Shown piece by piece: positions 1 to 9,425 of a stretch of 35,024 nucleotides of DNA. The stretch covers positions 1 through 35,024 of IMG/VR virus record IMGVR_UViG_3300008267_000164; one strand, 5' to 3'. Origin of the DNA: a virus. Below the pieces are notes generated by a model. The model made no database searches. It saw only the letters and a program-made list of their open reading frames with translations, and was not told the origin of the DNA. Within the stretch, counting starts at the first letter, position 1, and every line of letters begins with the position of its first letter. A program made the position numbers and the translations under genes.

Positions 1-3000
1 AGCTAAATATCCTTTTATCTCCGATGAAACAGGTTGAATTTGGTATTGTTGCAATTTTCCGTTTTTGCCTACATAGGCTTTAACGGATTGCAAGTTTTTG
101 TCTATTACATATTTGGATGGTAATGTAAAACTAATACTTGCACCAGACCCACCGATTTTTCCATAACCATTTCCTGTAAATTGATATAAAACACTACCGT
201 TTGTATATGGTGATTGTCTTTCAATCGAAATATCCAATGTAAAATCGGCAGAATAATTTGAGTCAGTATTAGTAACAGTAACTGCATATAATCCCGCAAA
301 CATTTTATTTGTGCAATTTTCTGATGGTGTAGGAATATTAGGTGTCCATTTTAGATTATATTTATTATTTTCTTGACTTGTAGGCAATTCACATCCTGAT
401 GCTGGTATCGCATTGATTACTATTTTTGCCAATTGTTTAATGTTCTCTGTAAATTTAGAATCATTAATTTTAGTTATTATTGATTGTTTGAAATTACTAA
501 AAGTTACGGAGTTTATTGAGAATGTATCTATACCAAAAGGATCGGATGGGATAAATGGACCACCGCCGCCGACAATTTCAAATTCTGGATCATAACCTCC
601 TCGTTGTAAAGTATAACCATTTAATGTTGGATGTGTAGATTTTACTGTATTCCAACTGCCTGTTACCGATGGGTCATAATATTTTTTAAGATTATAAGAT
701 GAACTGGTAATATCAGAATTCAACTGACGTGTTAAATTATTTCCACTAAAATTATATATGTCGGTGAATATGTATATAAAATCTCCGATATTTAAGTTCG
801 CCGTTTGATAGACACTGATGTTAGTGCCGGGTGATGATGCTACTATCTTATACGTTCCAACCGCTGATGGTTTTGCATTTGACCCATTATATGTAATAGT
901 AGGATTTACAGAGTTTGTTATATCAATATCTCCGTTTCTGGATGGAATATAAATTTTATTTATCTTTACATCTTTTATCTCATCCGATACAGTTTTTACA
1001 TTCTTTAAATTCTCTGTTGTGTAAGGATATTCTTTGATGGAATTTACTTGTGTTAAATTATCAAATACAACGGTTGCGGTTGTAGGTTTAATTGTAACAG
1101 TTGCGGTTGATAAATACCCACTCTCTGAAGTTAGTCTGATCGGATCTTCTTTTGATATAAATATTTTATACGTATTCGCATCTAAAGGATAATACTGTAA
1201 TTCAGTTAACGGCTTCTGTGAGGGTTTTGTAACATTATAATCAGGATATATAACGGATGACACTTTTGTATAATTGACATATTTATCTGTTCTGTATAAT
1301 GTAGGATACGTTACTCCATTAACTATTTTGTTTGAAAACGCACTTCCGTAACTTATGTAGTAAGTATCATTTGGACTGAAATGAGAAGTTGCAACAAATG
1401 TAATTCCATTACCAACAAAATATGGGTAAGTGTCATACGTAACGGTCTGAGATTCAATACTAACAGATTTATCAACTTTTACAGTTATACTTGGTTGGGT
1501 CAAACTATATTTTGCTGAATCTGTTCCTATAATTGTATAATTGCTGCTCAAAGTAACTGAAAAACTACCCTCTGATGCGGATGATGTTATAGTTCCTGTT
1601 GAAGGTTTCGAATTAATAGTTACAATGTTACCGTCTACTATACCGATTAAATTTGCAGTTTGATTGTTTATATTTATCGTCGTTGAATCTCCAATTTTTA
1701 TATTATTTGCACTTACGCCTGTAATTTGTAGAGATTTTTGTGTAACCGTAAATGTGACTGTCGTCGAAACTGAAGCAAATCCGTTGATAGTAGGCATTGT
1801 TTCGGCCTTCACAGTAACCGTTCCCAAAGAAGCAGCAGTTTTACTAGGAACTATATCCAATTGGTTATTATTTAGTATTCTTGCTAAATTTCCACCGCCG
1901 GTTATAGTATATTTTATTGGAAACCCATTAATACTGTCTGTCGCACTGAGTGTTCTAAAATTAAAATCTCCGTATACTATATTGTTTATAGATGGGAAAT
2001 TAATAGAAGACGCTGCCGCGGTTATTGATAATGTGCCAGTTGATTTTCCTGTATATCTAGAATCTACAATAGTTGCCGTCACTGTATATGTTCCAACATT
2101 TTTAGCTTCATCGACATTTGATCCTACCGTGTTATATTGTAAAGAATAATTTAATCCGGCTGGAATTGTAGTAACCGAAAGAGTTTTTGGATTTCCATCA
2201 TATGCAAAAGTTGCCGAAGTAACTGTAATAGTTGCCGGTGCTTTAGTAATTTCCAATGTTCCTGTTTTAGTTCCACAATAAAAACTGTCTACTATTTCAC
2301 AATAAACAGAATATACACCAACTTCTGTCGGCGGAGTTTCAGATCCGTTATAAGTTACTTTTACTGTTAAGTTTGGTGGAAGTGTGGTAACTGAAACTGA
2401 TTTTGAAGATCCATCATAAGCATAGTTATTATTACTTATTTGAATAGTAGCATCTACGCAGTTAAAGTTTGCATTTTGTCTATCAACGAAAGTGCTTCCA
2501 CTTATGACTAAGTTTGTATTACCGTCATCTATTGCGGTGACGTGACAGTCTTCAAGTTCTTGGTTTATTTTTACACTGTAAGGAACAATTTTTTCACCAA
2601 ACTTATTTTGCGGAACAGAAAATACAGATATTTGTGAAGGCAAAGATCTATTGACTCCGCTTGTATCAAGCGATTCTAATCCAAATATTTGAGTAGGATT
2701 TTCACTTTCTTTATAATACAGATTTTTAACAGTATTATATACCAGTCTTTGATAACTATCATCGATGTTTACAGGATTGGTATCAGAGTTATAATATTTG
2801 CTATCTACTGTATAAAAGGTAGATCCGGTAATTTCTTTGCCAATTTTGAATCTTACAAAGTCTGGATCTTGTTGTTGATATGCAATTGCAGAGGAAAATG
2901 CAGAAGAAACCTCTGACATTTTTGTTCCATCACCATAGTCAAAAAACGTTAATAACAATGATCCACTTTCACTACCACTTTGCCAACTTATTAAATCTTC

Positions 3001-3084
3001 GAATCTTTGATTTTGTGCGTTCCAAGATTTATTGGCAACAAATGGTGTGTATCTGATATCATTTCTTTTTAACGATTTGATCAT
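1..3084 (-). CDS. Very large virion adhesin-like protein with MBG/Ig-like repeats (C-terminus beyond window)
   Basis: An open frame of 1028 codons starts at the ATG at 3082-3084 (MIKSLKRNDI) and stays open to base 1; I spot-checked the frame at several places along its length and found no stop. The first ~190 residues look like a virion-attachment region. After that come at least two tandem MBG-type Ig-like repeats (about residues 200-350), each with a YDG core and a VGTYTVTA-like or VGVYSVYC-like strand. More beta-rich repeats follow, then a segment near residue 900 ending GLYAVTVTNTDSNYSAD that resembles SprB/PKD-like Ig folds. MBG domains are best known from bacterial surface proteins, so a role in binding host surfaces or glycans is inferred. 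It is the last gene of the baseplate block and starts 1 base after the preceding gene ends. Confidence 0.8.
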   Translation of the reverse strand, partial: MIKSLKRNDIRYTPFVANKSWNAQNQRFEDLISWQSGSESGSLLLTFFDYGDGTKMSEVSSAFSSAIAYQQQDPDFVRFKIGKEITGSTFYTVDSKYYNSDTNPVNIDDSYQRLVYNTVKNLYYKESENPTQIFGLESLDTSGVNRSLPSQISVFSVPQNKFGEKIVPYSVKINQELEDCHVTAIDDGNTNLVISGSTFVDRQNANFNCVDATIQISNNNYAYDGSSKSVSVTTLPPNLTVKVTYNGSETPPTEVGVYSVYCEIVDSFYCGTKTGTLEITKAPATITVTSATFAYDGNPKTLSVTTIPAGLNYSLQYNTVGSNVDEAKNVGTYTVTATIVDSRYTGKSTGTLSITAAASSINFPSINNIVYGDFNFRTLSATDSINGFPIKYTITGGGNLARILNNNQLDIVPSKTAASLGTVTVKAETMPTINGFASVSTTVTFTVTQKSLQITGVSANNIKIGDSTTININNQTANLIGIVDGNIVTINSKPSTGTITSSASEGSFSVTLSSNYTIIGTDSAKYSLTQPSITVKVDKSVSIESQTVTYDTYPYFVGNGITFVATSHFSPNDTYYISYGSAFSNKIVNGVTYPTLYRTDKYVNYTKVSSVIYPDYNVTKPSQKPLTELQYYPLDANTYKIFISKEDPIRLTSESGYLSTATVTIKPTTATVVFDNLTQVNSIKEYPYTTENLKNVKTVSDEIKDVKINKIYIPSRNGDIDITNSVNPTITYNGSNAKPSAVGTYKIVASSPGTNISVYQTANLNIGDFIYIFTDIYNFSGNNLTRQLNSDITSSSYNLKKYYDPSVTGSWNTVKSTHPTLNGYTLQRGGYDPEFEIVGGGGPFIPSDPFGIDTFSINSVTFSNFKQSIITKINDSKFTENIKQLAKIVINAIPASGCELPTSQENNKYNLKWTPNIPTPSENCTNKMFAGLYAVTVTNTDSNYSADFTLDISIERQSPYTNGSVLYQFTGNGYGKIGGSGASISFTLPSKYVIDKNLQSVKAYVGKNGKLQQYQIQPVSSEIKGYLA

Positions 3085-3085
3085 T

Positions 3086-4132
3086 TTAGAAATCTAGTCT
3101 AACTTTTATCAGTGCTTCGTTGTCGAATTTCTTAAGAATGGGTTGACTAGTTTTTGCTACTGCAACTAAATCGTTATTTTCATTATATAAACCTATGGTA
3201 GTTATATACGTTCTTGGGTCTGTATAAAACTCGGTGAAACGTATCTTTCCAGTGGTTGGTGACAAGACATAAGTTGGGTTATTAGAATAATTAAATTCTT
3301 GATTTTTAACACGAACAAAATAATGTCTTGATGGTAAATATTCAGATTTTCTTGCGTAGAAATAACTATTATTACATAAAGTTATAGAATTTAAAATCTT
3401 TTGTTGATTTAACTTATATGCGCCTGTATTGGTTATGTCGGGAGTTAAATTAGTTCCAACAATTGATGCAACCTTATCTGCGTTTAAAACTATTATTCCA
3501 TTTTTTGGATATAAAGTTCCGATACCGTCATATACTGCACTTACAGTTCCTCCTTTTGTATATGGTGATGCGATTCCATCAACAATACTTCCACTAACGA
3601 TGTTATATGAATCTGAAAGGTTTTCAGTAACAACATAATCGTCAACGAATGTAAAAATTCCCTTACTGCCACTCAAACTAAATTGAATATGTCCTTCATC
3701 AAGACGATCTTTGAACTTATTTGTGGAAAATGATATAACATAAATGTTAGACGACGTTATCGTATTAGAAGCAGATGAAGTTGCAAATGAAAATTCAGTT
3801 GTATTTGATGACAATAGAATATTCTTATATTGAGAATATATTACTTTGCTAGGATATGCTTTTACCGTGCTTACATCTACAGCGGAACTTCCACTTCCAT
3901 ATAAATTTCCAAACGCCACCGAAAAATATGGTTCGCCTGCATAATAAACATCATTATAATACAACCCATTTTTCAAATCATTGATGTTAGAACCGCTTGC
4001 GACAAGCTGATATGGGTTTGTATAAAACGAAGATTGTAGAGCACTTATATTTCCATTGCCCCATAAAGGTGAAGATACTCTGGAAATCTTTCCAGTAATT
4101 ATATCAGTTGTTTCAAATTGTTTGAATGTCAT
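3086..4132 (-). CDS. Virion structural protein (348 aa), cyanophage-like
   Basis: A 348-residue protein starting MTFKQFETTD, rich in Ser, Asn and Tyr, with no signal peptide or membrane segment. A central stretch (IYVISFSTNKFKDRLDEG followed by HIQFSLSG) resembles, from memory, a motif in structural proteins of T4-like cyanophages where a similar R/K-x-R-L-x-x-G-x-x-x-L-x-L-S-G pattern occurs. It lies 3 bases after the previous gene and 1 base before the MBG-repeat protein, so the three are almost certainly co-transcribed and probably assemble together at the baseplate or tail tip. Its exact role is unknown. Confidence 0.6.
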   Translation of the reverse strand: MTFKQFETTDIITGKISRVSSPLWGNGNISALQSSFYTNPYQLVASGSNINDLKNGLYYNDVYYAGEPYFSVAFGNLYGSGSSAVDVSTVKAYPSKVIYSQYKNILLSSNTTEFSFATSSASNTITSSNIYVISFSTNKFKDRLDEGHIQFSLSGSKGIFTFVDDYVVTENLSDSYNIVSGSIVDGIASPYTKGGTVSAVYDGIGTLYPKNGIIVLNADKVASIVGTNLTPDITNTGAYKLNQQKILNSITLCNNSYFYARKSEYLPSRHYFVRVKNQEFNYSNNPTYVLSPTTGKIRFTEFYTDPRTYITTIGLYNENNDLVAVAKTSQPILKKFDNEALIKVRLDF

Positions 4133-4135
4133 AAA

Positions 4136-4762
4136 TTAAACGGTTACAGTTACTGGAATTGTGATACTACCGCCGCTTTCATTACCTATTATAGTCAAAT
4201 TTGCAGTTGTAGTTTCGGCAATACCTGGATTTGGTAAAAACTTAAATTGCAATCCTATTACCACTTGAGAAGTTTCACTTGAAACTCCGGTAAAAGATGT
4301 CACCGTATTAGATACCGTATTTGCAGTAACGTTTACGGTAGGAACGATTGTTCCAAGGTTCTTATTTGATAGAATTGCCGTATAACCAACTGTTGTATTA
4401 TAAACAGGAGTAGTGCTTGGTGAAATAATTGAATCTCCTGTGAATGTATTACGAACATTGATGTTAGTAATATTCAAGGAAATAATAGGAATAGTAGTAA
4501 TACCTAAATTTAGGGTTACTAACTTATATTTCATTAGTTGGGTCTCATCAAAAAACGCTTCTAAAATTGGTGTTTTTCTTATGGCAAAATCATTAAAATT
4601 AGAACCCTCAGGATGATTTGGATCATATAAACTATAATCAATTTCATCGTCAGCCAATGCAAAGGATGTTATGTTAAGATTGCCATTTTGAGCCAACAAT
4701 TCTCTTCCTTTTTTAGTTAATGTGGCGTCCACTATGATTGTTTTGTTGTCTAAATATGCCAT
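4136..4762 (-). CDS. Conserved phage structural protein (208 aa)
   Basis: The first ~70 residues (LDNKTIIVDATLTKKGRELL, then FALADDEIDYSLYDPNHPEG) match the pattern of a virion protein common in T4-like cyanophages and related marine myoviruses: a short hydrophobic start, T-K-x-G-R-E-L-L, and an ADDEIDY-x-LYDPNHP block. The C-terminal half is Thr/Val-rich and looks beta-structured, possibly an Ig-like domain (GIAETTTANLTIIGNESGGS). Function is not established. The start ATG at 4760-4762 has an AT-rich leader (TATATAACATATG) and no Shine-Dalgarno sequence. It is separated from the upstream 1398-residue gene by about 40 bases. Confidence 0.65.
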   Translation of the reverse strand: MAYLDNKTIIVDATLTKKGRELLAQNGNLNITSFALADDEIDYSLYDPNHPEGSNFNDFAIRKTPILEAFFDETQLMKYKLVTLNLGITTIPIISLNITNINVRNTFTGDSIISPSTTPVYNTTVGYTAILSNKNLGTIVPTVNVTANTVSNTVTSFTGVSSETSQVVIGLQFKFLPNPGIAETTTANLTIIGNESGGSITIPVTVTV

Positions 4763-4801
4763 ATGTTATATAAATAGTGTAGAATTCCAGTTTTTATTAT
4801 T

Positions 4802-7800
4802 TTATATATTGAAAATACTTTGACTTAAAGATAAACTTTGAGTTAAAATTGGAGAATAAGATAAAGAACTTGTCGTAGTAGATGAAGTTATCTCATAAGA
4901 ACTGATGATAGTAGTCAAGTCGGTATTACGAGATTTTACATATATTCTGTCTAAATAAACATTTCCAATTCCCGATGTAGTTTTACTTATAGTAACTGTA
5001 TTATCATTGGTATCTTTAAATGAATCGTCATTAAAATATAAAGGTTTATCGTTCAAATAGATTTGAAACTTTGAAAACGGATTATTTTTATAAATATAAT
5101 GTTGGAAAGGCAATACATTTGTTATTTGTAAATTAGAATCTTTTAATGGAATATATTGACTTCCAATTTGTGTAAGATCATTAGAACTTGATACGGGAAA
5201 TATCTTTTCTAATTTGAATTCTATAGGATTTGAAACCTTATCATTGCTATATATGTATTGAATTTCTTCAGATTTTACCAAATAACACATCTGTTTTTGT
5301 TCATAATCATAAAACGGTTTGTTATCCGGAACATATTGGCTCAAATAACTTATATTGTCATCTGAGGATATATATCCGTTGTTAAAATTATATTGTTTAA
5401 TTTCATTTCTACTATCATTTACTTCCAATATAGGAGAATAATCATCTGTAGATGTAATTTGACTATCAACATTATCATATAAGCTTATAGAACCGTTATA
5501 AGACGTAAGTTCTTCTTTGGATGCAAATCCAGTAGAAAATTTTGGTCTTTCTAAAACCGAAGGTTCTACTAAAATACCACCCAAAAATTTTGTTCTTGCC
5601 GGAATGATATTTCTAATTACATCAAATATGGAATTATCGATGTAATTTTTGTATAATGTTATAAATTCTTGATATAAAACTTGTTCACCGTCAAATTTAT
5701 AATAATTCTCTCTGAGAGTGTTTAGATCCTTATATGAACTTTGATTTAAGTTTCCAGGATCAGCAATCGAATCCATCACATTCAAATCGCCATAAAAGTT
5801 TAAAATATCATCATCTTTTGACTTGAATGGTGAAATATAAACTCCCAAAATGTTTGAATCCGGAGACATTACATTCAAATTTGTCGCTACACTTTGAACG
5901 GGAGAAGGTGCAGTTGTTAATTCTTGTTCAATTCTACGGATTTTATTGTTTTTTAATTTATTTGGACCGTATTGTGATAGTATTATGCTTTGTGGCAATT
6001 CAATTACTTCAAATTGATATGGGTATACCGATTGAGAATAGAAAGTGCAAGAGTTTGACTGTGTTACGGAATTGTAGGTAAAATTATAAGCATACCCATT
6101 TTGAGTTTCGTTGCGTTTAGTTTCTGGGAAGTCTGGATAAATTGGAACTACTGCAGAAGAACTTTGTAAATTTACAGGATAATCATAACTATACTTGAAA
6201 TTTAAGTAGTCCCAAGTCTTATCAATGTTTTCATTTCCATAAAAACCGTAATTTCTACAATATTCTGTAAAATCATAATCGGATATTGGGTTTTGAATAA
6301 GTTGTATTTTATCTAATAACCCTGTAAAAATATTAGAACTATTGTAATTTCCAAAACTTATAAACTCTTTACTAGAAAATAGTTCGTTATAGGTTCTGGT
6401 TAATACAATGCTTGATGAATGCGCAAACGTTTCTCTATCTGAATCATATGATTTAACAACTAAATCATATTTTGTAGGAACATAATTCTCATCATTGGAT
6501 GAATCGAGCAACGACGATGTTTCATTTCTTCTTAATAGAACATTGAAGAAAGAATCGTTGTTAAAAATTGGAACATTAGTAATTGATGTAGATTTATCTT
6601 GTATCTGAAATACAACATCTCCGTATTTATCTACCTTTCCTTTTTTAAGGTATATTTTCCAAGTATTAGATCCTTTATTAACCAATTCAACAACATTATT
6701 TGTCAAATAATTTTTGTTTAACTTGAATGTAAATTCTAAAGATTTAGAACCTGAATATGGAATCGATAAATATTCATTGTTCGAATTAAATTTAGTAAAA
6801 TAATATTTTGCATCATACAAGTATGATGTCTTTTTATTTTTAAATACATCATTGCTTCCGAATTCTCTTACAGTTAAAATGTTTAATGGTATTCCGTGAC
6901 ATGACAAAATTAAGTTTATACATTCTTGGGTTCCTTTTGTTTTATAAATTTGAGGAAGCGTATCAAGAATTCTTTTCCAGATAGATTCGGTTTTATCCTT
7001 GTATGATACTGTATTTGAAATATAAGATACAATCTCACTCTTGTTTGCGAAATCGGTAGAAGTATCCCAACCGAAAGTTTTTAACATGTAATATACAAAA
7101 TCACTAATATAAGTGTCGCTTGATTCCGTATTATTCAATATAGGGAAAGATTTTATATACTGGTATATATTATCGAAATGGTGTCCCGTCATTGACAAAA
7201 ATAACAAATAATCCGAGTTATTTTCATCATTCTTTATATTCTCAGGAGTGTTATTTACTAAACTGTCTATATTTTCTATATCGTATTCTTCTGCTGTCAA
7301 TATATAATTATAGTAGTTTGAATTAGGATCTTTTAAACTTCCTTCTATAAGAGATTGATTGTTATACAAATACGATTCATAACCATCAAATGAATTTAAA
7401 GTTTCGTTAATTTTATCATTATTCTTTTCGATTTGAGACGAATAAGAAGATGAAATTACAATGTTAGATGCGAATGATGCAGATACCGATAATTCTGATA
7501 TACTTCCGCTCAAGGAAGTTATTAACTCCAATTTGTTTTTGAACACTTTAGTTCTTATTGCGGCGGATGAAAATACCACAAATTCTGAAAAATTAGAATA
7601 GTCTACATTTAAAGTATTTAATTTTTTAATTACATTGATTTCCGATAAATCTCTATTCGATACATTGTCGCCTAAAGAAGAAACATTGTTTATCTTGTTT
7701 TTCTCGGCATTCTTCATCGGAATTGAAAAATCAGGACCCGATATCTTGAAATTTCGTGTGATTGTCTTATTAATTAATATTACATTTTGAACAATTGGTG

Positions 7801-8998
7801 CAATACTAACATTTGAAATCCAACATCTAGTTTTTACATCAAAGTCGCTTGGAAGAGGAGAGTCAAGTTTTATGTATAGTTCAATTTGTTGTTCGTCCGT
7901 TTCATTTTCATTTGAATACGAATGATCTATGAATCTTACAAGTATACCATCGCCAAAGTTTAAAGCGTTTTTGTAATATGAATAGAATTTATTTATATAC
8001 GTATTTTGAACAAGATTTATAACTTGTTTTACAAATAAATCGTATACTATAGCAGAAATGGTTTGTAAATTTACAACTAAATCAGAGTTGAAAAAATTTA
8101 TAATTAATAATTGATTTAAATATTCTTTTTCAACAATATATTTTATTTGTTGATATAACTCATCAAATGTTACGATATTCTTAGAATATGTATACATCCA
8201 GTATTTAATATAATTATTTACTCCGAACAAATCTTTAAACGTGATTTGATTTAAAAGATTTAACTGAACGCTTTTTGCACCATTATAAACTGAGTTTATA
8301 AACAATATAGCATCATCGTCGGATTTGAATCCGAATGAATTTTTAAAATAATTTATTTCATTAGGAAATCTTGATGCGAATAACTTATAGTTATTTTCGC
8401 AATTGAAATTTTGTGTTCCTGTAGAAATTAATTCCAAAACATCTTCAATTAAAACAAGTTTTCTTGTGAAAGATTCGTATGCTAAGTTCTGATAAAATAT
8501 ATTATTATCATTTGAACGTTTTGCAAATGATGGAATAAGTTTTAATTCGGTTCTTGAAGGTGAAATTTCTGAAATTATAAGTGGATAGTCTCGATTTCCA
8601 GCAACGTTTCTTAAAAAATTATAAGAAACTACATGTTGACCATCAAAAATATTTGACGAAGAAAGATCTGATTGAACATCGACCAAAATATTATTTTGGT
8701 ATTTAATATAATTGGTTTGAACCTGTCTGTAATTATATGTTATTGAGTTTCGATCAACGTCTTTATAAACTCCTACTTGCGACAAATATTTTATAGAAGA
8801 CGTATTATAATTCCACGAATTTTGTTCTCCAATTGTATTATAAGATGAAAACTCAACAACGTCTCTATCAGACTTTCCAAAGAATAGTTCAGGAGAATTA
8901 GTATTTTGATCGTAATTTATAACATCCGTTTCATTAAAATATGAAGCGGTATTAAAACTAGATGTAAAATTACTTATATATGGGTATGGAAATGTCAT
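4802..8998 (-). CDS. Giant virion structural protein with LamG-like domain (1398 aa)
   Basis: The longest complete gene in the window, Asn/Ser/Tyr-rich, with no signal peptide. At about residues 670-715 the motif ILDTLPQIYKTKGTQECINL followed by ILSCHGIP resembles the conserved core of phage tail-protein I-like baseplate components (L-P-x-I-Y-x-x-K-G-T ... L-x-x-x-G-I-P). Residues ~730-900 (EYLSIPYSGSKSLEFTFKLN ... FTGLLDKIQLIQNP) look like a concanavalin/LamG sandwich, often used for glycan binding. A motif FLGGILVEPSVLERPKF sits near residue 1150. It begins 1 base after the 141-residue gene ends. A baseplate or tail-tip role is inferred from the neighbours; the specific function is unknown. 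Confidence 0.65.
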   Translation of the reverse strand: MTFPYPYISNFTSSFNTASYFNETDVINYDQNTNSPELFFGKSDRDVVEFSSYNTIGEQNSWNYNTSSIKYLSQVGVYKDVDRNSITYNYRQVQTNYIKYQNNILVDVQSDLSSSNIFDGQHVVSYNFLRNVAGNRDYPLIISEISPSRTELKLIPSFAKRSNDNNIFYQNLAYESFTRKLVLIEDVLELISTGTQNFNCENNYKLFASRFPNEINYFKNSFGFKSDDDAILFINSVYNGAKSVQLNLLNQITFKDLFGVNNYIKYWMYTYSKNIVTFDELYQQIKYIVEKEYLNQLLIINFFNSDLVVNLQTISAIVYDLFVKQVINLVQNTYINKFYSYYKNALNFGDGILVRFIDHSYSNENETDEQQIELYIKLDSPLPSDFDVKTRCWISNVSIAPIVQNVILINKTITRNFKISGPDFSIPMKNAEKNKINNVSSLGDNVSNRDLSEINVIKKLNTLNVDYSNFSEFVVFSSAAIRTKVFKNKLELITSLSGSISELSVSASFASNIVISSSYSSQIEKNNDKINETLNSFDGYESYLYNNQSLIEGSLKDPNSNYYNYILTAEEYDIENIDSLVNNTPENIKNDENNSDYLLFLSMTGHHFDNIYQYIKSFPILNNTESSDTYISDFVYYMLKTFGWDTSTDFANKSEIVSYISNTVSYKDKTESIWKRILDTLPQIYKTKGTQECINLILSCHGIPLNILTVREFGSNDVFKNKKTSYLYDAKYYFTKFNSNNEYLSIPYSGSKSLEFTFKLNKNYLTNNVVELVNKGSNTWKIYLKKGKVDKYGDVVFQIQDKSTSITNVPIFNNDSFFNVLLRRNETSSLLDSSNDENYVPTKYDLVVKSYDSDRETFAHSSSIVLTRTYNELFSSKEFISFGNYNSSNIFTGLLDKIQLIQNPISDYDFTEYCRNYGFYGNENIDKTWDYLNFKYSYDYPVNLQSSSAVVPIYPDFPETKRNETQNGYAYNFTYNSVTQSNSCTFYSQSVYPYQFEVIELPQSIILSQYGPNKLKNNKIRRIEQELTTAPSPVQSVATNLNVMSPDSNILGVYISPFKSKDDDILNFYGDLNVMDSIADPGNLNQSSYKDLNTLRENYYKFDGEQVLYQEFITLYKNYIDNSIFDVIRNIIPARTKFLGGILVEPSVLERPKFSTGFASKEELTSYNGSISLYDNVDSQITSTDDYSPILEVNDSRNEIKQYNFNNGYISSDDNISYLSQYVPDNKPFYDYEQKQMCYLVKSEEIQYIYSNDKVSNPIEFKLEKIFPVSSSNDLTQIGSQYIPLKDSNLQITNVLPFQHYIYKNNPFSKFQIYLNDKPLYFNDDSFKDTNDNTVTISKTTSGIGNVYLDRIYVKSRNTDLTTIISSYEITSSTTTSSLSYSPILTQSLSLSQSIFNI

Positions 8999-8999
8999 A

Positions 9000-9425
9000 T
9001 TACGATGGAGGAGTTAATTGAGATACTATAGTATTAAGTTTAGTATTTGCATCATCTCTCTCAGCTTTTAATTGCAAAATTGCATATTCTAATTCTGCAA
9101 GAGCTTCTGGAGTTATTGTTATTCCATTGCTTGAAATATTCAAACTTCCACTTGCACGAAGTATAGATTCTACGAAATTAGTTGAAGTATTCACGTTTGT
9201 ATCGATTGGAACAGTAATTGTAGGAACAAATTCATTAAATTGAACTTCAGTAATGGATTGTATTTTATTTATGTTATAATAATAATCGTATAATCCTACG
9301 TTCAAATATTTGGTTTCAAAACTAGGATTGTTATCATCAATTACAAAATTCCCAACGCTATCTAATTTATAGGTATAGGTTCCATTTTGGATAAATTGAT
9401 TTAACTGTTCTTGATACATAATCAT
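9000..9425 (-). CDS. Small tail/baseplate-associated protein (141 aa), unknown
   Basis: A 141-residue protein whose start overlaps the stop of the preceding 800-residue gene in an ATGA arrangement (9422-9425), suggesting translational coupling; a second ATG two codons in is an alternative. The N-terminal half is Tyr/Asn-rich (KYLNVGLYDYYYN). Residues ~105-135 (ALAELEYAILQLKAERDDAN) form a likely helical coiled coil, and the protein ends QLTPPS. I do not recognise the family. A trimeric connector or fibre-cap role would fit the coiled coil and the position between two large tail proteins, but this is inference. Confidence 0.5.
   Translation of the reverse strand: MIMYQEQLNQFIQNGTYTYKLDSVGNFVIDDNNPSFETKYLNVGLYDYYYNINKIQSITEVQFNEFVPTITVPIDTNVNTSTNFVESILRASGSLNISSNGITITPEALAELEYAILQLKAERDDANTKLNTIVSQLTPPS

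Noticed and set aside
1664-2149. Plus-strand open frame of 161 residues
   Set aside because: It lies wholly antisense to the MBG-repeat gene, whose in-frame translation makes domain sense; a shadow caused by base composition.
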